From Termitomyces sp. T153 (lineage: Eukaryota; Basidiomycota; Agaricomycetes; Agaricales; Lyophyllaceae): a stretch of 64,000 nucleotides of DNA. Location: assembly GCA_018296165.2 (NCBI GenBank), contig JACKQL020000036.1, positions 310,001 to 374,000 on the forward strand, written 5' to 3'. Below, one piece after another: positions 25,291 to 38,290 of the stretch. Positions within the stretch are counted from its first letter, which is position 1. Each line of letters begins with the position of its first letter. The notes under the pieces were generated by a model. That model did not search any database and was not told the origin of the DNA. It was given only the letters and a program-made list of their open reading frames with translations. The position numbers and the translations under genes are program-made.

Positions 25291-25387
25291 ACCATACCAT
25301 TGTAACATTGTTTACTGTCGTGGACCATGCCATTGTACCATTGTTTATCATCGTGCCATGCCATTGGAGCATTGTTTCCCGTCGTGG
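25291..25387. repeat. Three imperfect ~32-bp tandem repeats in the polyubiquitin promoter
   Basis: The unit ACCAT(A/G)CCATTG....CATTGTTT....TCGTGG occurs at about 25291-25323, 25324-25355 and 25355-25387. It sits between the WDR5 stop (25261) and the ubiquitin start (25543), so it may carry repeated factor sites or be a neutral minisatellite. Confidence 0.6.
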
Positions 25388-25472
25388 TCGATCGATCAGT
25401 CAATTTCTGGTACGTTCGGTGCGGACCTGAGTCAGCGCCGGGGCGATACAATTTAAAACTCCGATGCGTGTT

Positions 25473-26617
<1,145 letters not shown>

Positions 26618-26733
26618 TTGGTCATGAGTATAGTTGAATGTCTACCAAAGTGTCTTTGTATACATAACATACCGATTACACTGTTAGTTTTTTGTCCGCA
26701 ATTAGTAGTAACTACAGTCAATGAGCTCATTTC

Positions 26734-27757
26734 TCATGAATTGTCTTCATCGACCTTTCTCTGTCTTTTTTTCTGTTGCATTGTATTGTCCACAATCGAG
26801 CTTGAATGTGGCTGATCGTCATGCTCGTTTCGTTTCCTCTTCTTGTCTGTGGATACCGACGTTGATATGTGCGCAATCACGCTCTTCGTCTTTCCCTTCG
26901 TTGAAGACGGACTCTCTACTGGCAGTTTCTTCTTTTTCTTCACGCTTAGAGGATTCGGCCCTTTGGGTCCCCTTTTCTTCTTTTTAGGAGTTTCTGCGGA
27001 CGTCGAAGGACCTATAAAGGTCAATTCAGATGGACTTGGTTGCAGGGCTTTTTCTTCCATCTATCATGTATTGTAAGGCTAAGTGATATATAGTCGCTTG
27101 ATTACGACGTACGGCAGCTTTTGTCTCTAGAGTTAAATCGCTGGGTGGCTCAAGTACCATTACCGACCGGTTGATATGAACAATAGGGACCGCAGGTATT
27201 TTCCTTAATCTGACGCGAAGAGGTTGGGACTGCGTTGATATCACGTAACGGTGCTTATTACTCGGTCCTGTTCGTGAGTGAATAGTCGTACGGAGGTTGA
27301 GCAAAGGGCCAACAAACCAACAACGCTCACGAGGCAGTCATCTCCGGGGATAGGCTCCCGATGATTGCATTTCCGTCGTTCAAATGTCTTCGCGAGATCG
27401 ACAGTGGGCTGCTGCGATTTGCCCTGGAGGTATAGTTCATGGATACAACACTGCGTGATCACTGAGTACGGCTTGGCCGCCAGGTTCTCAGCAAAGCTGT
27501 GATATAAATGAAACAAGACGCACTTGGTTTGACCTCTCCTTGTAGAATAATCCCAAGCTGATGCACGAGCTCAATTTTTTGCTCAGTAGCCGTTTTCAAA
27601 ATCTCAGAATCGACTTGGGAATCCAAAATGAATCAGAACTGAGATCTACAATAAGCTAGTTAGGATTACCGAGGACTTGATAGGGCTGCCTGAATCCAAA
27701 TGTCATGGAGTACAAGGACATAAGTTTCCTGTATGCTTTGGCTCGTTTTTGACGCAT
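26734..27757 (-). CDS. UTP23: rRNA-processing protein UTP23 (PIN-domain, small-subunit processome)
   Basis: Five exons: 27670-27757, 27524-27613, 27318-27461, 27113-27267 and 26734-27060 (267 aa). The start MRQKRAKAYRKLMSLYSMTFGFRQPYQVL is the family signature. A PIN-like domain follows with VDSEIL, GEVKPMITQCCIHELY, the Cys/His motif CNHREPIPGDDCLVSVVG (part of a zinc-binding cluster) and HRYVISTQSQPLR. The C-terminus is a basic Lys/Ser-rich tail. UTP23 helps to release snR30 snoRNA from pre-ribosomes and acts in the nucleolus. The start at 27757 was chosen over an in-frame upstream ATG at 27844 because homologous sequence begins at MRQKRAK. It is divergent from EMC7, 102 bp away. Confidence 0.92.
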
Positions 27758-27859
27758 TTTTGACGAAACACTCGGTACAATATGTGAGTAGCCTTCTGAA
27801 GGGTGTTTACTGATGTTGATTCGGTTGGACGCTAATCTCTCCAACCTTCATTATTCAAT
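27758..27859. promoter_or_regulatory. 102-bp bidirectional promoter, UTP23 / EMC7
   Basis: The two divergent start codons are only 102 bp apart, so core promoter elements must overlap. No named motif stands out. Confidence 0.5.
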
Positions 27860-28843
27860 ATGGTCCTTATTCTTGTCTTCTTGGCCATTTCGTGGTAAGG
27901 CTTTGAAATGCATATATACGCCATGCTCAATATTTCAAAGTCTCGCTTCTTTTGCGACTGCACTGGACCTCACCGGCAAAATTCAGTGGAATGACGAATG
28001 CCCAGGTTGTTATCTCCTGTTGCTCGTTGCACTCCTTGTTCACATTCTGTCAGATATTCATGCCCTGCGCCCGTCGAAAGTGATTCTGGACAATGGAAAG
28101 TTGAAAGGGAGTATACTTCGTGACGGAAGCTTTACGATGTATGTGAAGTGTATCAACCCTCTGTGACACGTTAAACATCGTTTAGACCCGAAGTTCCTGT
28201 TGGGACATATGTCCTATCCGTCGTTACACCAGATTACTCATTCGACCAGGTTGGCTTTCTTGCGTGTCAAATGAGCACACGATTCACATCCGAACCAGTT
28301 ACGCATCGACGTTGTAGATCTAGAATCGGAACCTCTAGTCCGGCCCTATATTATTGGGACCCCTCTCAACCCCCCTTCAACCGTGCTTCTTACATATCCC
28401 ATCATTTTGACGCCGAAGAGCAAGCATGCCTATTTTGTCCCTCGTGAATCCTTCAATCTAGTGGCCATGCTTTCCAACCCAATGACCCTGATGATGGTTG
28501 TCGGCGGTGCGATGATGTTAGCCATGCCTTACCTCATGGTGAGAGCGCTCCCATGGTCATCAAATTTCATGACGGTCCGACAGTAGCACTCAGAAAAATA
28601 TGGACCCCGAGGCTATGGAAGAATTTAAGGAGCAACACGCCAAAGTTGCCAGCTTCCAAAATGCGGTTGCGAGTGGCGACATCAAGACTGGGTGAGTTCT
28701 TTTTTTCTTGAATATGTGGTGTCTCTAATGCGACCGTCAGATTCTCAGCCATCATGGGCGGTGAAGAGTCCAAGGCAGGACCAGCAACACACCCAACATC
28801 AACCTCAACGAAAAGTCGAGGAAATAGAAACAAAAGGCGTTAG
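27860..28843 (+). CDS. EMC7: ER membrane protein complex subunit 7
   Basis: Seven exons: 27860-27894, 27941-28005, 28054-28138, 28186-28249, 28299-28538, 28594-28691 and 28741-28843 (229 aa). It begins with a signal peptide (MVLILVFLAISWCLASFATA). A lumenal beta-sandwich (DUF2012) follows with LTGKIQWND, LRPSKVILDNGKLKGSILRDG and VPVGTYVLSVVTPDYSFDQLRIDV. One membrane helix is at LMMVVGGAMMLAMPYL, then a short cytosolic tail with MDPEAMEEFKEQHAKV and a basic end. EMC7 belongs to the insertase that places membrane proteins in the ER. The 3' end faces the small unknown gene 81 bp away. Confidence 0.92.
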
Positions 28844-28924
28844 ATATCATACATATTATACAGATGTGTAGAAGTTGTGCTGCATTACAAGGACATGGGT
28901 ATCTCATCAGTGAGAACGCGAAGT

Positions 28925-29492
28925 TCAACTCTGTAACATCGGTGTCTGTTGCAACGTGCCATCCGGATACAGTAGGGCGCATCGTATTATCGCATTCCTA
29001 GACCACAGGTGAGTTGCAGGAAAATAAGCTCGGATGTGTTGCACCTTCGTTTAAATTGCATTATAGCATCATCCGCAACCTTTCGATCGCCAACTGGAGC
29101 TTCAGTGCGTCTATGGTAAGCTGTGAGTGCTAGCGTTGTATAATATCATGATGCATTTACCCATCAGTCGCCGTTGTTTCGATAATATACATTTTATCGT
29201 TTCTTGAATCGCTAACATTAGTCGCAGCAGCGCCAGGAGCATCCTCAATCTTCAGAGAAGTCACTACAAGATCTTTTGAGAGGCTTTGTACTGTTGGTGA
29301 TTCGTCCGGAGAGTGAGGGTAATCAAGTACGAGAACATGCTCATTGGGATGTTGTGGCCACAAGACGGACGGAGAGTCATTTGCATAATGGTACTGTATA
29401 GTAGGATGGCCAAGGACACTTGACGGTGAGCCTGAGTTGGCAGCAGAGATAGATGAGTGAGAGAAAAGAATATAATGTGGTGGTTGGCTCAT
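28925..29492 (-). CDS. Small conserved-looking protein of unknown function
   Basis: Three exons: 29161-29492, 29045-29110 and 28925-28997 (156 aa). It is soluble, with no signal peptide and no known motif. Well-structured segments are LGHPTIQYHYANDSP and HPNEHVLVLDY near the start, LVVTSLKIEDAPGAAA and RNDKMYIIETT in the middle, and APVGDRKVADDAIMQFKRRN and LYPDGTLQQTP at the end. Both introns are about 50 nt with good borders and close the frame, which supports a real gene even though I cannot name it. Confidence 0.7.
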
Positions 29493-29842
29493 AAGATCGA
29501 TTTTGGTCTATTTGCCCCTGATCGAGGTTCTCGATCCAGTTTGAAGCGAGCTCCATTTAGAATTGCGTTGAACGTTATCCCGGTAAGTAGAGCTCATCCT
29601 CTTGTAACTTCTTGAAATCGTTTTAGCCGCTCGAAACAAGCTGCTTGACCTACCAAAAATATCCAATGGGCCGTCAGATGGACTATGATAACACTGATCG
29701 GCATAAGCATCTATGGCAACCGCTCGAATGGCGCCTGAACCAAAAACCAGACAAACTTGAGGCAAACCACTCTTAAGGGCGACTAGGAATCTTCTATGAC
29801 TCACTTTCTTTTCCACCCACATTCCCTTTATTTCCTTCTGAC
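29493..29842. promoter_or_regulatory. Divergent promoter region
   Basis: 350 bp between the small unknown gene (minus) and the CAP-protein gene (plus). An open frame on the minus strand (29508-29822) has no supporting features and is judged a chance frame. Confidence 0.35.
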
Positions 29843-31191
29843 ATGACTCGTCTGGTTTCTTTCGTGTCTGTTGTGCTTTTGATTGCTTCTCTTCCTGATG
29901 TGCTTGCTGGTCCTGCCTGTTACAAGAAGCACTACAAGCACCCAGATTGCCTCTCGAAATGCAACAACAGGTGGGGTTGGTCAGGCCGTACGATGGGAAA
30001 TGACCGTTGGGGGCCTGTCATAAAAAAAAACCCCTCCAACGAGACTCTGGATGATGTACTTCACAAGGCCTGTGGTTTCGAGCCGTACGTGCATCCACAC
30101 TGTGTTTTGTTCCTGTTTCTCATCCTTGATAGGTCCTCAACTGCCACCTACACCCATCAGCACACTGGCAATACCGAGACAGGGTCAGTTATCTTGTCTT
30201 CTATCGCCAGCTCCTCTGTAAATACACTCGGGACATCTTGTGCCCCTACCCTTGCTTCTTCGGCAGCACCTTTATTCTCTTCATCTTCCATTCTGAACAC
30301 CAGCGTTTCCAGTAGACACCATGTTTTCCCGACGTCGATCAAGTCTTCCACGATCTTTACCTCGTCTCCTGCTCCCCCGAAAACAAGCTCAACTCTGCCA
30401 TCCCGTTCACCTACTGCATCCAGTGTTCACCGAACCACGGCCGCCCAGACTGCTGCTCCTACCACGACTGCCTCCTCCTCTGGTGGTACCTCATCGGGCA
30501 GTAGCGCCACATCTAGCAGCGATATCGATGCCTATCTTTCCGCTCACAACACGGTCCGCGCACAGCACGGAGCTGCCCCGTTGACTTGGAGCAACGACCT
30601 GGCTTCAAAAGCTCAGACCTGGGCTAACAAATGCGTCTTCCAACATTCAGGAGGATCCCTCGGTCCCTATGGTGGTATGTTGTTGCTCCTATGGTTTCTT
30701 CATCTATTGACACACTCTCTAGAAAATCTTGCTGCTGGCACGGGATCCTCGTATGGTATCCAGGCTGCTATCAAATCCTGGACGGACGAAGCCTGTAAGT
30801 AACTCGGACAGAACTAGTGGTGTCGTAAAGGCTCATTTAATCTTAACTTTTTTTTTCTTCTTCGCTCCAGCGCAATACAACCCGTCACATCCTACGTATT
30901 CTCATTTCACACAGGTCGTTTGGAAGGGTACTACCCAGCTTGGATGCGCTGTCCAGCTGTGTGATGGCATGTTTAGCGCTTCTTTCGGGGTACGTGATTT
31001 CTGTTTTTTTTTTTTTCCGGCCAGCGATTATTAACACATGTGTCGATTGCGTAGAAGGCCAAGTTTTATGTTTGTGAATATTCCCCTGCCGGTAACATCA
31101 TCGGCGAGTTCGCGTACGTCGAGAGAGCATTCCGCATGGTTATTTTCTTGCTGACATTCGATTCGATTGTAGTCAAAATGTTCAAGCTTAA
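29843..31191 (+). CDS. Secreted CAP-domain protein (PR-1/SCP/Pry-like) with Cys-rich N-terminus
   Basis: Six exons: 29843-30084, 30133-30674, 30723-30794, 30871-30989, 31055-31113 and 31173-31191 (350 aa). A signal peptide (about residues 1-22, ending DVLA) is followed by a small Cys-containing module with CYKKHYKHPDCLSKC and WGWSGRTMGNDRWG. A Ser/Thr/Pro linker of about 100 residues follows, then the CAP domain (from about 207): AHNTVRAQHGAAPLTWSNDL, GENLAAGTG, YSHFTQVVWKGTTQLGCA and YVCEYSPAGNIIGEF. The His, Glu and second His of the CAP cavity are present. Fungal CAP proteins bind and export sterols or fatty acids. The linker is probably O-glycosylated. Confidence 0.9.
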
Positions 31192-31402
31192 AATAGCTAT
31201 CTTTGTTGTCTTTTTTAAATTATTTTGCGTTTGCTTTATCTTTCCAGGATTGATTCCTCTCCCCGATCTTGAGCGTATTGTATACGTACTTGTCGAAATC
31301 TAAATGAATATATCACGGGCTGGCCGGGCCGCCAAAGCCGTTGTGTGCTGAACTTTTGAGGAACATTAATTCGACCCACCAACAAGGCCGAACCATGAGG
31401 AT

Positions 31403-32442
31403 ATGCTCTCTTCACGCCTAATCTCTCTCAGTACACTTTCAAATTTCATCTATGTATTTCTTGTACTAGTCACTATCGTCGCTGCTGGGCTATCCTGTTC
31501 AGCCCTCCTTTCTCAAGCCGTCAGAACCTCGCCAACAGAGTCGTGGAAGGACAACATCAACGCTCTCGTTATCGGCGCGTCCTATGCCGTCGTCGTGCGT
31601 GGATTCTATTCTAGTTGTAGTGTAAGGAACATAGAAGTCGTCTGACAAACTCGCCCGGAAAAGCTCGTGGCGTCGATTTTCTATTGTGTAAAACGACGGG
31701 TCGCGATGCAGCTGAGAATACAGCGCATCTCCAAGTCCAACAAGTCTTTCGTACGGAGCGATATGCCCAACGTACGTGTCGTACTTTCTGTGGTTGAGTC
31801 ACACTTAGTACTGGATGGATACGTAGGTGGTACAGAAGTATGTGGCACAGGAGTACATCCGTGCGTGTTTAGTTTCATACGAGTCGTTGCCGAGGGACGC
31901 TTTCCACGAGGGATGGGGTCGGCCAGGTGTGTGTCTCCGAGTTGTTTCTCTCTCTCTTCGAACACGTTTGCGTTGGAAACATGAATATGAACCATGCTCA
32001 TGCTCCCGTAGGCACACGATACAGCGACGTTTGTTTCCGGCGGAAACTCCTCGACACGATACCCAATATCGGTAAGTCAGTTTCGATCACCTCAAAATTA
32101 TTACTCATTACATACATACATTGCTTTAGATGAATTAGCACACATCGTCATACCCACACACCCAGCGGCACGGCCCCACGCACGGATGCTATACCATTTC
32201 AGGTTCATACTCCCCCTGCTCCCTGTAGACGAGGACGGCCTCACACCGCTTCACTACTATGATTCTGCCGTGCAGCTCGCGCGGAACGGGGGCACCGGGG
32301 CACTCGGAGAACAGGAATTCGAGATCGGGATGAGAGCCGCTGACGGGATCTTGAACTGGTATGTGTTGTTTCGTTTCTTTTGTTTTCTGGGTTGAATGTA
32401 TATAGCTCTTGGCAAGTCTTAACGAGTGTCGGTTGGAGATGA
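31403..32442 (+). CDS. DLT1: DLT1-like membrane protein (defect at low temperature 1)
   Basis: Six exons: 31403-31594, 31664-31771, 31827-31926, 32012-32071, 32130-32358 and 32406-32442 (241 aa). Two N-terminal membrane helices (LSNFIYVFLVLVTIVAAG and the segment around LVASIFYCV) precede a cytosolic part with VVQKYVAQEYIRACLVSYES, DVCFRRKLLDTIPNIDELA and RFILPLLPVDEDGLTPLHYYDSA, the last being the strongest family marker. Loss of yeast Dlt1 affects growth at low temperature; the biochemical role is unknown. The ATG at 31396, seven bases upstream, opens only an eight-codon frame that would overlap the start, so it may lower translation. Confidence 0.85.
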
Positions 32443-32681
32443 TCGAGGGGTCGTCGTCGTCTACACGACTGAGCTTGGCGTCGAGCGGTAGTTTGAATTT
32501 GAAATGAGAATTTTTTTTTTTCTTGGATACACGAGAGGCTAAAGGATGGACCGTTGACTCAGTTCATTGTGCGCGGGCCCAGAACTAGATCTCGGCATGA
32601 TCGACCAAATGTAGTTGCACCCCAGTTTCTATTTCAATCCACAAAAAAAAAATTCTACAGATCTAGATAAAGTTTCGAAGC

Positions 32682-34335
<1,654 letters not shown>

Positions 34336-36349
34336 ATGCCCGCCTTCCTTCCTTCAGACGACGACCCTTCCATCAAGTCCCTCCGCACCCTCAACATGAA
34401 AAAATTGTCTCTCACTCTTCCCTCTGCCCCCCGCCCAACACGCCGCCCTTCTGTCATGTCCCTTCCTCCCACCGCAAACGCTCTCATCCACCGCAAGGAG
34501 GATCTCGACGACCTCGCGCCCTACGCCGATGGCCCCATCGAGATCATCCCTGGCATCTGGCTCGGCTCAGAGGACAACGCCCGCGACTGGAAGGGTCTCA
34601 TCGAGCGTGGAATCAAGTCCATTCTCAACGTCGCCAAGGAAGTCTCTTGCCCCCTCGATCCAGACCACTCTCTCCGTCCTGTCTCCTCCACTCCCGATTT
34701 CAAGAAACAGCACAAGCCCGACTCTACCTACCATCCCCCCAACATCGTAACCGGCAGACCGGGCATGCACTATCTCAAGCTCCAGTGGTCCCACGGCCAG
34801 CAGGACCTCGTCCATGTCGGTTTTCAGGCCGCAATGGCCTTCACCGATGCCGCCTTGGCCCGTCGCGAGGGCATCCTCATCCAGTACGTCTTTGCAATTC
34901 CTTTCTCATTCTCATCTTTCTCAATTGTCCAGCTGTCAATGTGGCATCTCGCGCTCTGCGACCATGGTAGTTGCCCTTGTCATGCGTGCAGCCGCCGACC
35001 AGTCTCCCTCTGTCCCCACAGAGGTTTGGGCCCTCAAGGGCATGCAGGGTGCTTATTCCTATGTCAAGGAAAAAAGCAAGTGGATTGGCCCCAACATGTC
35101 GTATGTATTCATCCCATTTTGCATCCCGTGATCCCTCTCATGCCTCGTGTCAAGCCTCATCTACCAGCTGTTGGAATACGAGAAAAAACTCAAGCAGGAA
35201 GCAGCTTCCCCTTCGGCCTCGGAAAAGTCCAGCTTGATAGACGAGGAAGAGGAATGGGGAAGGCAACGCAAGTTGTTGGACGAATTGCCCTCGGACGACG
35301 AGCCCGAGAACACTTTTGTCTTGCGAGAAGCACAGGCCCTCGACAAGGCCATGGAAGAACGCGTCGTCGCTCGTCAATCTTCTGCCTCGTCCCTAGCTTC
35401 GTCATCCAACTCCAGAGTCGGCATGGGCACTGTCTGGCGTACCCGCTACGCCAACCAACGCAAGCGCACTGGGTCTATCGCCAGTAACGCGACATGCTGC
35501 AGCAGCAGGTTGAGCGAGGATCTCGTCGAGGAAGAGGAGGAAGAGGAACTCCTTGGCGTCGGAGGTGGGTTTGAAGGACGACTCAGTGCTGATCCCTCAG
35601 ACTCTTCTGCTTCGCCAGACGATGAGGAGGAAGAGGCTACACCCCCGCGAGCCTCTGTTTTCAAGACAGCTCGTCCAAAGGCGCCTGTGTGGAAGACTTC
35701 ATTTAGCCTTTCTCCTCCGCCTGCCACTACCTTCAAGTCCACCTTCACCCTCCCTCCACCGCCCACCGCGACCCGCTCGTCGTTCAATATACCCCCACCA
35801 CCACCTGCCAGCAGCGCCCGTTCCATCCCGCCTCCTCCCAGAGGCAAACGGCGACCCGTACCCATTGGTATCCTCCCACCCGTCCCTTCCTCCCCTATTG
35901 CCATCGTCGTCGAATCTACACCGTCCGAGACACCCGTACAGTCGATACGTCCCAATAATATTTCAACACCCCGCACACCTGCCCTCGCCCTTCCGCCCGT
36001 CCGCGTGCGTACCACTTCCAGCATACTCCCACCCCCACTTCACCTCCGTAACCACCTTCCTACCAAAACCACTACCGCGCCTGCATCCGACATATCCACG
36101 CCGTCCCAGACCCTCTTCGTGTTCCCTCCCTCCCCAACGACACTCACGTCACGCACGCCTTCGACGATGACGCTTACGTCCAACATGGGCGGGAACGGAC
36201 CCGTTCCGTTTCCCACCTTTTCAATCCCACGCGTCTCGACGTTCCGTTCACAGAGCCGTACGCGTTCCTTTATTGGTCTCGGGGCGCCGCCTGCGCCGAC
36301 TATCAGGTTCTCCAAGGTCGATGCACGTGGGTACTTTGGCCTTGAATGA
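34336..36349 (+). CDS. Dual-specificity protein phosphatase with long disordered tail
   Basis: Exons are 34336-34883, 34933-35100 and 35155-36349 (636 aa). The catalytic domain (about residues 60-260) starts at IEIIPGIWLGSEDNA and carries the signature HCQCGISRSATM, made in part by splicing (CA|C). Cys184 and Arg190 are the nucleophile and phosphate-binding Arg of HCX5R. QWSHGQQDLVHVGF precedes it as in fungal MKP-type enzymes; the general-acid Asp is not certain. The rest (about 375 residues) is disordered: poly-Glu runs, then Pro-rich repeats of the type FxxPPPP that could bind SH3 or WW domains, and a C-terminal RFSKVDARGYFGLE end. It probably dephosphorylates a MAP kinase. Confidence 0.85.
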
Positions 36350-36939
36350 CCTTTTGTCATGCTGTTTTGTTCGCTATGTGTGTTACCCATGCAACGCTTC
36401 CGGTTTCCAGGTTTGTAATACCAGTGTATCCATCAGTTTCGTTCCCCCCCTCCGAACGCTTGGACGTTGTTGTTGTTGCTCACGCTTTACTCTTTTTTTT
36501 TTCTTTCTCGTTTCTTTTACGTCAGTCAGCTGTTTATTTTTTTCATCTTCATATCGATCACTCTCCCCAGCATTTATTGTTGACTATGAACAATCACTCC
36601 TCTGGACTGGTGTGGTCGCATTTTATTCATTTTATTTTTTTGTACTTTTAGCTTATCAGTATTCTTGTACATACACCATATGTATCGCTTGACGATCTTC
36701 TTAATTGTCGGTGTCATTTTTTTTTTACGTATTTCGCCTTTCTTTAGTACATATTATCTCCTATTCACTGTGCACATATTTACCCTCTTTTTTTTATCGT
36801 GGGCTTGGACTGTAGGTCCTTATAGTCCCTCCTATCTCCTGTCCCGCATCGCCGCTCGGGGTTCTGATTGATATTTGGTGATTGAATAAATATATGATTT
36901 GCAAAGCAAAGCAGAAACCATTGTACAGTGTGAAAGTAA
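36350..36939. other. Intergenic between convergent genes
   Basis: T-rich sequence with several poly-T runs, no gene. It probably contains the 3' ends of the phosphatase and TVP23 transcripts. Confidence 0.4.
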
Positions 36940-38203
36940 TTATCGTTGGAATACACGACCAACGCTGTTTTTTACGGCGCCAGCGAGAAGCGACCCACCG
37001 ATACCACCGAGACCCCAAGTTGAACTCATGCTGTTCGCCAATTTTTGTTTGGCATCCCGATCACTAAGGAGAAGATTATAATCAGAGTCAAGATGTGGTG
37101 ATTATGCGAGTGCCGTACGCGTATGTGAACCCTATGGCGTTTGTGAAGTTGAACACGAGGGCAAGACCCACGATGGGAATGAAACTTGTGGGTATGTTGT
37201 CAGTGACCCACAGGAATGCGAAACACGAGTACGTACGCGAAACCTAGTTTCAGGAGTGAGACTATGAGAAGGGCGGTCCATAATAGTGGGAATGAGTATA
37301 GAGCGATCTGGAGAGGGATGTGAGAGGGATGTGTGTACGGTTTCTTGATCTTACCCAGAACATCCTAGAACGGGGACGTGAATATTTATTCTTGAGATGT
37401 GGACTCAGATGACTTACTTTGAGTCTATCGGGTTGGCTGGTCGGGATGGCTATGTAGTGATAATGAGCGCTCGATTAGTGTTCGGCTTGGTAGGCTAGGC
37501 GTTGGACATACGTCTCGGCTTTCGAATACCCAGTAGCTTTCTCCATCATCGTCGACCTGTATTACTTATTAGCTATGTCGTTAGTGCAAATCCAGATACG
37601 CACCTGGTTCCAGAACCGAAGACCTACAAGAGTTCGACCTGCGACGTTCTGCCAATTATGAGGGGACGTTATAAGATATCTATAGATTACAGGTATTCAC
37701 CCTGCAGTTCCAAAAGTCCATGGCGAGAAGGACAACCACTATGACTGTCTAGTGTCTTCTTGTGAGTTGTGTCGATCATTGTTCATCAGTTCCTGGGGCT
37801 TACTGAGAGAACATAGTTGTCCGTGAAGAATCCGCACAAGATGTATACTGTGATAGCTGCTACTCTGAAGAAGTAGAGGAAGAACAAAGCTAGGGGATGC
37901 GCAGACTGTTGTGAAGACGTTGACAAGGCCCGGACGATGTAGAATGAAACGGTCGTACTTGTCGAAAGATGCCCGAAATACCTGTGAGGAATTCACTTGA
38001 TTATACATGGATGCAAGGACGAGATGATACGCACCCGACTCAGCATCCCCCTCGGTTGTCGCCATTCGTTGGGTATTGTGTGATGTAGGCGTGAGGACAA
38101 CGGGCGCTCTGGGTGTGGTGTTCTTGGAGGCGATGTTCCCCGTCGGCGCAACGGTGGGTTCATCAGGTTCAATGGTGTCGAGCAGGGGGGTGGACACGCT
38201 CAT
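36940..38203 (-). CDS. TVP23: Golgi membrane protein TVP23, eleven exons with a 10-nt microexon
   Basis: Exons: 38035-38203, 37959-37981, 37804-37905, 37701-37748, 37604-37648, 37512-37556, 37418-37449, 37355-37364, 37237-37307, 37119-37184 and 36940-37063 (244 aa). A disordered N-terminus is followed by the DUF846/TVP23 domain: [65 protein letters not shown], then three further membrane helices, and DRDAKQKL before a Gly-rich C-terminus. It acts in Golgi vesicle transport with YIP-type proteins. Exon 8 (37355-37364) is 10 nt and supplies Met-Phe-Trp of the conserved DSKMFWIALY. Exon 2 is 23 nt. It is divergent from the next gene over 87 bp. Confidence 0.92.
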
Positions 38204-38290
38204 CGTGGCAGGTGTATGTATAGTAAGTACAGAGTGAGCCTGACGCCAAATTCAGGTGGCATGACCAAACAACTTCTCAACAGGGACGTC
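38204..38290. promoter_or_regulatory. 87-bp bidirectional promoter, TVP23 / membrane protein
   Basis: Shortest start-to-start spacing in the window, if the plus-strand gene starts at 38291. Earlier in-frame ATGs (38216, 38261) would shorten it further. Confidence 0.4.

Noticed and set aside
29508..29822. Minus-strand 104-codon open frame upstream of the CAP gene
   Set aside because: No protein-like conservation signals, no introns or neighbours supporting it; lies in a divergent promoter.
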